Shown: one piece after another, positions 1 to 10,900 of the stretch
How positions within the stretch are numbered: the first letter of the stretch is position 1
How the letters are laid out: each line of letters begins with the position of its first letter
NCBI GenBank assembly: GCA_035771175.1
Contig: CM069595.1
Location: 2,769,056 to 2,833,055, forward strand
Direction: 5' to 3'
DNA length: 64,000 bases
From: Paratinospora sagittata
Lineage: Eukaryota; Streptophyta; Magnoliopsida; Ranunculales; Menispermaceae
Position numbers and translations under genes: made by a program
Notes under the pieces: generated by a model
What the model saw: only the letters and a program-made list of their open reading frames with translations
Told to the model about the DNA's origin: nothing
The model's database searches: none

Positions 1-820
1 ACCGAAGAATGTACCTGACTCAGCCAGGTGTAAGATAACCTTCACCACAAAATCACAGCAAGCTGAATCAGAAGCTGTTTTCCTTTGCACTGTAAGCTAT
101 TTAACAATGACATTGATATAGTCCAGTCTGACACAACAACTAGGTTTTCAACATGCACATTTGAGAGGCACATCTATATCAAGATCATAAGGTTTTTAAT
201 ATATGTAAATAACACAATAAAACAAAATCAAAGACTTCTATAATAAATCATTCTGTGAAATAGTAGGCTTTTACTATCAACATCATGGTTGTCTATAAAA
301 ATTCAATACGTTAGCACAAGTAACCTTCTTTAATGAAAGACCATGAACATACAAGATCTAGTCATCTTATGAATTAGTTGGCCCGTTTGTCCATTGCCCT
401 TGCCCCAAAATTAAAGTTTCATTTTCACTGAATTTTTGCAGCAATATAAACAGGCAATTGACACAGTGACAGTAAAAGTAAAAGTAAGGTCATATACTTC
501 ATATAAGTGGTACTAAAAGCTGCTTCTTAGCCATAGCAACATAATCGGTTGACAGAAAAACTGCTAGGAACATATGTGGTGTAGGTGACAAATCCTAGTT
601 CAGACTGAATGTTGGCATTTCCTCTACTGAAATTCTGTGTTTGGTTATGTTCTAACACTTACAAAGAAATTTTATAGAAGAACATTTGGTTAGTTGGCTA
701 TTATGATTGACATCTTCTTTGAATATTATAAAATTGGGACATCCCATTGAAGCTGAAAGGAAAGATGTGTAAGACCACTACTAGCCCAAGTATGTGGTGT
801 GGAAAAAAATGTCGGGAAAT
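1..820. other. Intronic sequence, nothing recognised
   Basis: This AT-rich stretch should lie inside the intron 3' of exon 3684-4040. I looked for the expected C-terminal VPS13 block on the minus strand and did not find it. No clear repeat or TE protein was seen. Confidence 0.5.
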
Positions 821-900
821 TTAACATGTGCTTTTTTTATAATATAATATTCACATTCCATTGAATGCGAATATTATATTATAAAAAAAGCACATGTTAA
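821..900. repeat. Near-perfect 80-bp TTAA-ended hairpin (MITE-like)
   Basis: Arms 821-852 and 869-900 are exact reverse complements beginning TTAACATGTGC and ending GCACATGTTAA. The loop also contains CATTC/GAATG, so almost the whole unit can fold. TTAA at both ends suggests a piggyBac-type miniature element, but the TTAA may simply be part of the palindrome. Confidence 0.8.
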
Positions 901-953
901 GATATATTTGTGGTAAAATATCAAAAGATTGAATTAGAAATTAACGTATTAGA

Positions 954-1177
954 CCAAAGTCGGGTGTAGCGGGATGGTTCTCTGGTGATGCTCCCAATGT
1001 GGACATCCTAAGTTCGATTCCGCCCATCGCCCTTCCGTGGTATGAGCCCAAATGGAATTTTCCCAGGGTTTCAGGGGGTGCCCTCTTTGCGGGATAGGGG
1101 CTAGCACCCCACTTGGAACTAGTCTAGGTGCGCGCAAGCTGACTCGGGATACCCATGTTGTCAAAAAAAGAAGAAGA
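954..1177 (+). mobile_element. tRNA-derived SINE with 18-bp target-site duplication
   Basis: The head is tRNA-like: a box A-like GTAGCGGGATGG near 965 and box B AGTTCGATTCC at 1011-1021. The body ends GTGCGCGCAAGCTGACTCGG and TTGTCAAAAAAAG. Flanking copies AGAAATTAACGTATTAGA (936-953) and AGAAATTAACATATTAGA (1178-1195) differ by one base and mark the insertion. The open frame over it on the minus strand is a chance ORF. Confidence 0.88.
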
Positions 1178-1284
1178 AGAAATTAACATATTAGAAAAAT
1201 AGTAGGAATAGCCAAGGTTCAAACAATTGTGAAGATTAAGATTTTCTTTTTCTATTTGAAATGGGAGTAATGGTATGGAAAGGT

Positions 1285-1565
1285 AGAAAAAGCTTTAATA
1301 GAAAGAGGGCAAATTTGAAAAAATATCATAGAACAAAAAGTAGAAAAGTGGATTAAGTAGTGTTAAAATTAGAGTGTTAAATTACTATATTGCCTTGCAT
1401 ATCACTAAAACTCAATTCAACTCAACTCAACAAAGCCTTCGCATCACTAAAACTATATTTTAAATTAGAAAATAACAATAAAGTTTATAGGAGTAGTTAT
1501 GGAAGAATGCCAAAAAATGATAACACCGTGAGTTCTCCAATTTTGGTATTATAATAGTACAGATA
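1285..1565. repeat. Dispersed intronic repeat, copy 1
   Basis: This shares a series of blocks, in the same order, with 6545-6785: AGAGGGCAAATTTGAAAAA, CTAAAACTATATTTTAAA, GAGTTCTCCAA and a TTTTGG-ATTATA end. Its class is unknown; it may be a worn MITE. Confidence 0.6.
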
Positions 1566-1771
1566 AATAATGAATGAAAGAAAGATCTAAATTAAGCAAA
1601 ATATGAACTACTTTTATGTATATGCTGAGAACATGAGTGAAACGTCTTAATATATTACTTGTATAGTACAAATAAATAATAAATTAAAGAAAGATCAAAA
1701 TTAAGCAAAATATGAACTACTTTTATGTATGTGTTGAGAACTTGAGTGAATTGTCTTAATATATTACTTGT
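1554..1771. repeat. Two tandem 109-bp units
   Basis: Units 1554-1662 and 1663-1771 both run from ATAGTACA(G/A)ATAAATAAT, through GCAAAATATGAACTACTTTT, to TTAATATATTACTTGT, with scattered differences. Confidence 0.85.
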
Positions 1772-2029
1772 CATAAACATTAGCAAAAACTAAGTGTGCG
1801 TATATCATTGTCAAGCAAGATTTCCAAGTTTAAGGTTTTCAACTATTAAAAACATAATAACAGCAAATACACTTCAAAGAAAGCATATGATAGAGGCTCT
1901 AGATATATAATACAATGGATATTAGAAAAAGATAAATTAAAATAGATGCATTAACTTGGTAAAATATGTATGATGACATGATAACCATAGTAAACAACAA
2001 CAATTAAAGAAACTAATGAGTTTCCAATT

Positions 2030-3240
2030 ATCACAGGTTTACATGAGGGATCATCTTTAAGCAGAATTTCACTAGTTATAGATGGATCTAACAAACATAT
2101 TTAGGATATATTCTATGGTGCGTGTTGTCTGATGATGGTATAATACTAATTGATGGAACTAATCAAGAGCTACTGCTAAATTATAAGTATGGAATGAAGT
2201 TTGAAAACCTTGAGGTTTTAAGATTAATATTGTCACACCCCAGTACACAGCACACCGCAGTGTCTAGTGCCCCCGGGATGTGATGGGTACCTCATACCGA
2301 GCGTACCCCAGCCGTTATATACCACATAATATTGTCACATCCCAGTACACAGCCCACCGCAGCGTCTAGTACCCCCGGGATCATTTGTATAGTGTGGACA
2401 AATGATCCCGGGGGTACTAGACGCTGCGGTGGGTTGTGTACTGGGATGTGACAATATTATGTGGTATATAACGGCTGGGGTACGCTCGGTATGAGGTACC
2501 CATCACATCCCGGGGGTACTAGACACTGCGGTGTGTTGTATACTGGGGTGTGACAAATACGGCTGAGAATAAAGATATGAGATATTATTTAGTGGATGTA
2601 GAGGTACAAGTGTAGAATCAATGAAGATACAAAGTCAAGAGATAGAAATGAATCAAAATGTTTATGTATTAACTATTTAGGCTCAATCATTCATCGGGAA
2701 GGAGAAATGAAGGTTGATGTAAACAAGAAACTTAAAAGCAAGTTGAGCAATTTGGTTAAGTGAGAATACCATATTATCAATACATCCCACCAAAACTGAA
2801 AGAGAAATCGTATAAGATCTCTAGTAGGGAACCCATACTTTATGAAACAAAAGATTTGCACAATGAAGAAACAATGCATTAATAAATTAAGTACAATGGA
2901 ATGTGAATGTTAAGCTATATGCGCTAACACTAAATTAGATATATTTATGAGAAGGTAGGAATCACTCCAATTGGAGATGAAATGAAAGAAAACTAATTAA
3001 TGTGGTCTGAACAAATACAACAAAGACCATCAAATGCTTCGATTAGAAAGAACACTATTAATATTAATAAAAAAGGAAGAGGAATGCCTATAACAACTTG
3101 GTAGAGATAATTAAGACAAACATAATTAATTGCTATAGAATAAAGAGTTGGCCCTTTACAAAACAAAATGGAGGAAGCAAATTCATGCAACTGACTCCAT
3201 GTAGTTAGGTAAATGTGTTGTTAAGTTGAGCTTACCACAT
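2030..3240 (+). pseudogene. RTE-clade LINE relic (end of reverse transcriptase), split by a foldback
   Basis: Decayed reading frames carry recognisable blocks of plant RTE LINE reverse transcriptase. Near 2145 is a worn form of the FADDIVL block. Downstream are YLGSIIHREGEMKVDVN (from about 2675), IPPKLKEKSYK and ILYETK, then VGITPIGDEMKEN, QQRPSNASIRK and KKGRGMPITTW, ending with the ATGTAGTTAGG 3' end. Many stops and shifts are present. A 325-bp foldback (2231-2555) interrupts it. Confidence 0.82.
2231..2555. mobile_element. 325-bp foldback element with LTR-like TGTCAC...GTGACA ends
   Basis: The two halves (2231-2389 and 2397-2555) are almost perfect inverted copies around a spacer near 2390-2396. 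It starts TGTCACACCCCAG and ends CTGGGGTGTGACA. Within each arm the end unit, from TGTCACA to CCCCCGGGAT, appears twice, so the element is a palindrome of repeats. It sits in the RTE relic with AATAT on the left and AATAC on the right. Removing it plus one copy restores the RTE reading. Confidence 0.88.
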
Positions 3241-3683
3241 CTTTAGATTTTCTCATTTTGGTAATCTACATTTCATGTTCTTTTAAGAAAATAGAAACCT
3301 AAACAATCTTTATTAATACCAACTCTTTGTGGTTTTATTTCCAGCCACTCCAACTACAGCATTTCCTGATATTCCCAATACTCTTGGTGGCTGAAGTGTT
3401 TTTCACTCTTCCTGTCACTGTCAATTTCCTAACTCATGAAATTCCTTGTATTCCAGCAGTATCCTGCTGATATCTTTTTGTACTTTTCTGCTTAACACCT
3501 TTGTTTCCGGTTTCACTAATAGTTTAATGTTGTGGATTCCTTTTTTCAAGATAAATTAGAAGTTCTCTGTACTCCCTCTTGGGTCCCTGAAGACTAAGCA
3601 TAGGCAAACCACAAACAATTTACTAAAAAGGTGTAAGTACTAGCAATTAAGTGACAAGAAGTACAAAATTGAATTGTTGTTAC
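3241..3683. other. Intronic sequence, nothing recognised
   Basis: No TE protein or repeat was identified. It lies directly 3' of the last exon visible in the window. Confidence 0.5.
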
Positions 3684-4907
3684 CTGCCCTTGTGCTTTGT
3701 ATTCATCATAGAGGCAAAGAAGATTATCCCCACTAATTACACGAGGCAGCCGTCTGCGAAGTAGTTGTTCCTCTGAAGTTATGGCAGATGCTATCTTAAT
3801 TCGTACAGCATTAGCACCTTCAGTAGTTTTGGACAACAGATCCAAGACCCCACTTACAGGTTGTGCAGCAGCACCAATTATTCCTTTTCCAACACCCTGA
3901 ACAAAACCCTCAACGCCAGAGGATTTTGCACCTTCAAGAGGTTTTGTTAAAATCCCAGTGACTCCTCTAAACAGGCCTTTAGCCAGGGCTCCCCCTCCCT
4001 CCCTGATAACATCACCAATGTCCTCCACAGCTTTGCTTTCCTGGAAAACAGATTTTAGCAACCCAAGCTCATTCACCAAATAGTCTAGAAAACTCTCCAT
4101 CAAGGCATCAAAAACATCAAAAAAGGGATAAATGTTACAATCACCATATAATGTGGTTCTTTTAGGGCATATTGCATGCCCAAAGAATGGGAAGGGCCCA
4201 ATGGGTACCATAAATATGGTCATTCCTTGCAGTCCCCATCTTAATGTTTTTCTCCCGTCCCTTACTCCCTTTTATGGTTAGGTGCTCACTTTACTTCTAG
4301 AATGTATTGCATAATAAATACTTTAAATTTCCAACATACCAGATAATTCTATATGAATCACAACAATCAAAATGATAACAGAGTTTTGAAAATTAAATGA
4401 AAAACATAAATTATATTTCTTGGTGTCTCCTGGCATTGCATGCTACCAAAATAGATCTGGTATGATGACAATATGAGTATAGATAAAAATATTTCATTGT
4501 TAGAAGAAATGAGTGTGTCTTATCCAAGGGAAAAAAGAGGTATCTCTTGTGACCCTGCGTTTGAGCTACATTTAGTGGTATGCAATTTGAGGCTTGAGCT
4601 ACATTTGTGGCCTACGTGCATATAAGACCTAATCTTAAGGAGAAAACCTGCAAGAAACAAAGATGAAAATATTAATTTATGTAACCTGTTTCTGCCGGCT
4701 TTGTATGAACTTCTTATCCATTGATAAAGCAGCAACACCTTTGCTCATATTTCCTAGTGCACTGCTTGCATTGCCAAGTATATCAACACCAGAAAGCAGC
4801 TGTAGTGGCTGGCTAAGGAGATCCTTTCGAATGTTAGTAATGGCAGTACTAATAAGAGCACTCTGTCGCATGCATATGCCTTCGTGAAACCTTTGATTCA
4901 TCCTTAC
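3684..4907 (-). CDS. VPS13: VPS13 exons: ATG2-C-like amphipathic helices (4686-4907, 3684-4040)
   Basis: The first exon encodes [40 protein letters not shown] and [20 protein letters not shown]. The second encodes [60 protein letters not shown] and [20 protein letters not shown]. These Gly/Ala-rich amphipathic helices are the conserved C-terminal region that VPS13 shares with ATG2 and that touches lipid droplets or mitochondria in yeast. The reading frame stays open at the donor. The final exons, expected to encode a C-terminal PH-like domain, are not in the 3.7 kb to the left. Confidence 0.95.
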
Positions 4908-7900
4908 CTGATGAAAACATAACTATTAGAACAACTTACATTCAATCATAATCTATTAGCCTCCTTCAAAATAAATACACCTTTAGATCCAGACACATTT
5001 CAATGTCTTCAAATAATTCTAAATACTTGTAGTTTCTTATGATATACCACTAAAAATTGATCTGCAATTACAAAACAAATGGTTTTATGATGAAAACTCT
5101 TGACAAATGAAAGAAACAAATAATATACTTTTAATGTTTTTTTGTTCTTCGGTACTTGATCAAAATTGCCTACCAAAGAAAAACTAGACAAAAACTTGTG
5201 AATTGCTTATTGTGCATAAGCAATAAGTTTAGGTATTTGAATCAACAAATGAAAACTCAAACTAGCGCATATAATGGTTGTCATTGCATGTTTTGATACC
5301 ATCTTAACTAGCAAGGATTGAAAATCTGAATTCACCCTAAACTTCGGCCTCTTAAAATTCGGAATTAATTTGAGGAAGTCCAACTCAACATAAAGAATTA
5401 CTATAAAAGTTCAACATGGTAGAGAAGGTTAAAGAATTTTATTTAAATGTTGTAAAAATCTATGTTTTTCTTAGATATCCTAAAGCAAACATAATTATAT
5501 ACTTAAAACTAACTAAATTATGAATGGTTAAAGTGAGATATATAATCTCTGTATAACTTGAGGCATATTGCACGAGTAACAAGCTATTTTATGACATTTA
5601 AGCTTAACATATATAAGAAATATATGGATTAATTACATATAGTTTATAATGAACATATTTTGACTTTTAAGCTTAACATTTATAGGAAATATATGGATTA
5701 TACACATATAGTTTATAATGAACATATTAAAAGTATATGTTCATTTGAATTTACGTAAGAGTTTAGAAAATCTTATTTTTGCTTCTTTTTTTTAGTGATT
5801 CTTTAGTTTCTATTCATTACATATGATATTGCATTTCAATTTCACATACTTTTATTCCTTAGGAATATTTTCTAACAAAAGTAGAAGTAACCATTTTTTT
5901 TTACTCTATGTTTGAAAAGTTTTAAAAAAAAAATACTAAAGGATTTGTGAGTTTTACAAATTATTTCGATACTTTACCTACTTCAATGGAGTTTTTATAA
6001 TAATTCGATTACTTTAATTCATAATTTGATGATTGAAAAAAAAAACTTGATTAAGATTCGAAGAATTATATCGAATTTTCATATTTTGTTAACTTGTTCT
6101 ATCATATTTTGTCTCCAATTGGGTTTATTCTGACTCTTCTTTAAATGTATTCAGTTCCAATTCTTCTTCTTTTTTATATTCTACCACATATCAACCGTAA
6201 ATTCTTAATTTCACGCTGTTGTTGAACTTAATTTATTAATGTGCTCTTTATTGTCCAATATTTTGTTACATAATAAAGCATAGTTGGCTTAATAGTGGTC
6301 TTATAATTTTTTTCTTTTTTAACTTTAATAAGATTCATTGATCATATAACATTCTAGAAGCATTCATTAACCCCATCTGCTTTAATTGATCATATTGCTG
6401 GTGGTCAATATAAGATGAAGTCCATTCAAGAGCACGCGGTAAAAAAAATCATGACGATTGATCCTTAAGGAGACTAGCGTGTCTGCACATGCTTTGCATG
6501 TGAAAAATAAATATAAAGATAATAAAAGTAAAACAATGAAACTAAAGAGGGCAAATTTGAAAAATTTCAACTTGTTCCTTAAAAAGTGGAGGAAACATAG
6601 GGAATAGTGGGAAAAAGCTATTTAGTTAAATTATTATATTATCCTTCACAGTTCACATCAGTAAAACTATATTTTAAAATTAAAAAATTACAATAAGGTC
6701 CTTTATGGGTATTTTTGGAACAATGGAAAAAATGATCACACTGAGTTCTCCAACTTTTGGCATTATATATAGCATAGATAAAATCATACAAATTACGGGT
6801 ATACCCATAATCACAAATTGACCAAAGAGGAAAAAAATAAAACAAAATAACTACAGGATGACAAAAAAAAAAAAAAGTTCAGAATTTCTTACTGGCATAT
6901 TTTCAGTGTTCCCTAGTGAAGTCATCAATGATGACCAAAACCCAAGCACGCCTCTTGGCCGTTGAGTCGGTGACATGGCCATTGATACTTTGAATCGAAT
7001 TTCCGAGATGTTCAGAACCCTATCATTCAAGAAATATTGTGTTCTTTGAGAAAATTTTGACAACCAAATACAAAGAAACACAATGATTTTATTAAAGAAG
7101 GAAATAGTAAGTTCTGACAACCAAATAGATTTTTTTTTTTTTTTTTTTTTTTTGAGAAGAAGCGAGATTTTCTTAAAGAAGGAAAAAGGAAAGGTACAAG
7201 AGGGGCAATTTAATAGTAAGTTTTGCTCACCCAATCTGAATAATTGGATCAACTGAAACAGCAGTTCTTTGACTGTCATGCAACCTACTGAGGTTAACTT
7301 TCTGGATCATTTCATGAAAGCGCCATATGATTGGTTCATGAATGTTCACCAAAAATGCAGAATTTTCAGGGCCCTGCCATGGACAGTAAAGTCTTAATTA
7401 TGAAAAAGAAGATACTTTGCAAGAGATTCAAAGAAGACTCAAACTCAAAACACACACACACACAAAAAAAAAAAAAAGGTTGCATACCACATGAAAGCCA
7501 ATATATGGATAGATGCATAGATCTAGTGAACCATTAGATTGAATTGTCAAGGACAATTTTACAATGTAATCAAGCTGTTCACCGACTTTTTGTGGCCTGA
7601 ATATGACTGGCATTGGTGTTAATGGCAACTGGTTATCCACTTGAATGGCCTGCATTCGTAACTTAATCCTGTCATACAAAAGGATTGGATTACTAAAACG
7701 GTATTCGAAGAAACAGAAATCTAATCCAACATACAGTAAACTCTGCACAAGAATGCTTAACAAAACGAGGTGAAGAAACAATTGCAGGAAGAAGAACCTA
7801 CCTACTGATTCCAGAGCCCAATCCAGTTGAACGTGACAGAAAAAGATTCTGCACTGATAAGTACAGTATCTCCTCAGGTGTATGATCAACAATAGACAAC

Positions 7901-10900
7901 CCAAGCTCTGCAAGTTCAACTATGACATGAAATTCACAATCTGACGACGGAGATGATTTTTGATGTTGAGAATCATTTCTGGAAAGTGTTGCCATAGATA
8001 AGGGGCCACTTTCAGACATAATTGTAGAAGTTTCATTTTCAGGCATCAAGTCACTAATCTTAACGACATTTGTCTTATCTTCTTTTAATACAGTGACACG
8101 CAAAGCCTTACCCCGTCCACCAGTTACATAAAGCGGTTGATGTTCAAAAATCTCATCAATATTATACTTCTCTGATTTCATTGAATCAGTTCCATCAACC
8201 AAGACTTCTAATAGCCTTTTCCTACCAAGATCTTCCCATAAGAATGAAGCAGCTGCGTTAGGCAAAAGAGACCTCCAGGAGTTACATGTCCCATCTACTT
8301 GTCGGAAACGTATAGGCAGAAACGTGGAACGGTTTTCAATCCTGTTAGGTAGCAAAAGAGTCACTACAGGGGACAACAAAAAGAAAATTGACCAGAAAAA
8401 AGGTTTAAAAAAAATTGAAAACCTGGAGTTTAACTATTATTAATGATGTCCCCACCTTTTACAAAATAAATAAACATGAGAAGTTCATATACTGGAAAAG
8501 TAATTCAATGAAAATATAATGAAATTTTATTCAATTTGCAGTAATGATTAACAAAGAAAATGTTGTATAATTTGCAGTAAAATTCCCTTGCAAAAACCTT
8601 TTAACTCATGATAAATGTCATATGAATCTCACCTGTAAGGGCTCGAGAATGAAGAATGACGGAAGACAACTTCATAACGCGAGCTTTTTGTACCACTACG
8701 TACTTCTACTCTTAGATACATCTGTTTGCCATCCATATGATTCTTCAAGGAAACAGACATGACACCTTCACTTCCAATGCTAAATGGTGTGCTCCAATCA
8801 TATCCATCCAACCGCAGCTGAAATCAAGATCAAATTCTATCAAGTAAATAAGATACCCTTAATGTTTATGAATGGATAAAGCACTAAACTAGGCAAGCCA
8901 CTAAATAATACTAACCTTCAACAGTTCAACTTTACCAGAAGATCTCCACTGAAATGGTTTTGGAGGATCAGTGGGATAAAACCATTCTTCTAATTGAGTG
9001 TCACACTGCTGCAAAGCTATGTTGCGGCCAACCCTATTGATGATTACATATTGTGGTTGGAAGTGAACAACCTGCATTTAAATCTACTTTAGCACTCGCA
9101 AGTTCAGAAAGGCAGACAATAAGGTATTTAACTTGGCAAGCTATTTAATGTTTTAATGAGAGCAGAGAGAATTTTTAAGGGTTTAGAATGACACCAAAAA
9201 TTTTAACATGCATGAGCCTTGTTGGGTTGAGATTTTGGTGCGACCAAGATCTCAAAAATCAATCTGTATGACCACTTGCAATATTCCAATGACTTGCAAA
9301 TATCAAAAACATTATTCGAAACAAAAAGGAAAAATGAAACAAATTTGGAGTGAACCATATGGTAAACATAGGCATATGTACATGTCAAAAATGGCCATAA
9401 TACAACTAATAAACATTAAACACAAGGAAAAAGAAAAAAGATGAAAAGTGTTTAGTACATATTTGTGTCAGAATTGGATGCTCAAAACTTCTCTAGATGG
9501 GTTTTTAAGGTGTAACATATTCATAATCACATTAAATTCAGTGTATGAGAAAATATAACCATGAAACTTCAGGTTAACTGTTAACATTTAAAAAGTAATA
9601 TGTTCAAAAGTATCTTTTATTTTCTAATTATATGTGGGACAGTGGGAGTGCTACGTCACCATTGTCAACATAAACTATTAATTATGAAGTTGCATATCCC
9701 ACTTTACATTACTAATACATAAATATTTTAGTGGATATTCCAGATGAGCAATCAAATTTACACATTATTCAACTCAACGAAGCCTTTTCCAAAATACATG
9801 GAGTTGACTGCATAAATCCGCTTCCTCTAGTCCATTCTACTCAATCAAGGTTCAATCAACAATTGTATATATATATGAGAACCGAGGGTTCTTTGTTGGA
9901 AAGATGGAGCCTCCAAAGCATGTCATGCTCCTTTGTAGCTTTTTCCAAGTCTGTTTGGGATATGTGGAGGTGTTTTTCAAATGGGAAGTTACTTGCTCCA
10001 TCCATTTGTGATAAGTGTTTCTCTCTTTTGCTAATATGCCAGTCAGATCTAAGGAAATTGGAAAAACGGCTTTCCTTGCTATGGTTTGGTCAATTTGGTG
10101 TGAGAGGAATCACAAAATTTTGAGGACTCAACGAAGGAATCAAGCCACATTTGGGAATCTTTGAAATTGGCAGCTTCGAGTTTGGATTGCTTATTCTGGT
10201 TTGGCGAATGTCTTAGCACTTGGGGTTAGGAATTGGGCAAATTTTATGTAATATATTCTTTTGCGCGATTTTTTTTTTCTTGTTATCTTTCAGGTGTTGA
10301 GTATACCTTGTACTAAGTGAAGTGGTGTATATCTAGTTGGCTGATTGGGGAGGCATAATCCAAATAATTCAAGTTATCCCGGTTTTGTGAGTAGAATTTT
10401 AGTTGTGTTTTCATTTGTATCATCATATATTTCTATTGGTTTCTTGACTCATGCATGGATTGCAAGAATATTGCATAGAATGGGAATGATGAGATTTTAA
10501 AGCTGGATTGACTTGGATCTTTGGATATAACCGAGTAGGTTGAGAGTACTCCCTACAAGGATAATCGGATCCCATATTCCTAATGAATCGTGGATAATAA
10601 TACACTAAACTATATCAGTGAGAACCAACAACTAGAATTATTCAAGTTATTGACTTGATGAAAAAATAAACGAGTATCTATTGGCTATATACATTCATAT
10701 ATGCCTTGGGAAGTGTCACGTAACTTGAATAAAGAGGAATGAGTATGGCATGATGAGATTGCATATGGTGTGATTCGCATTGGCTATATGATGATTTAGT
10801 TTATGTTATAAATATATGCATTTGCTTTCCATATGCCATTGGACATGCATACATGAATGTTATTGATGAATGGATAATGATACTATTGAGTTCTATTCAC

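Larger units (their letters stand above)
4908..6892. other. VPS13 intron with an RTE fragment and small repeats
   Basis: This 1,985-bp intron holds a tandem duplication (5597-5728), an RTE LINE fragment (6110-6390) and the second copy of a dispersed repeat (6545-6785). The rest is AT-rich and not recognised. Confidence 0.7.

Noticed and set aside
1011..1021. tRNA box B-like motifs here and at 28174, 16910 and 40340
   Set aside because: They are parts of SINEs flanked by target-site duplications. No clover-leaf or complete tRNA gene is present.
1..3683. Search for the terminal VPS13 exons (C-terminal PH-like domain)
   Set aside because: No matching block was found on the minus strand; these exons probably lie to the left of the window.
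6851..7279. 142-codon minus-strand ORF containing real VPS13 residues
   Set aside because: Only 6893-7019 and 7231-7373 are exons. The poly-Lys part comes from reading an intronic poly-T tract.
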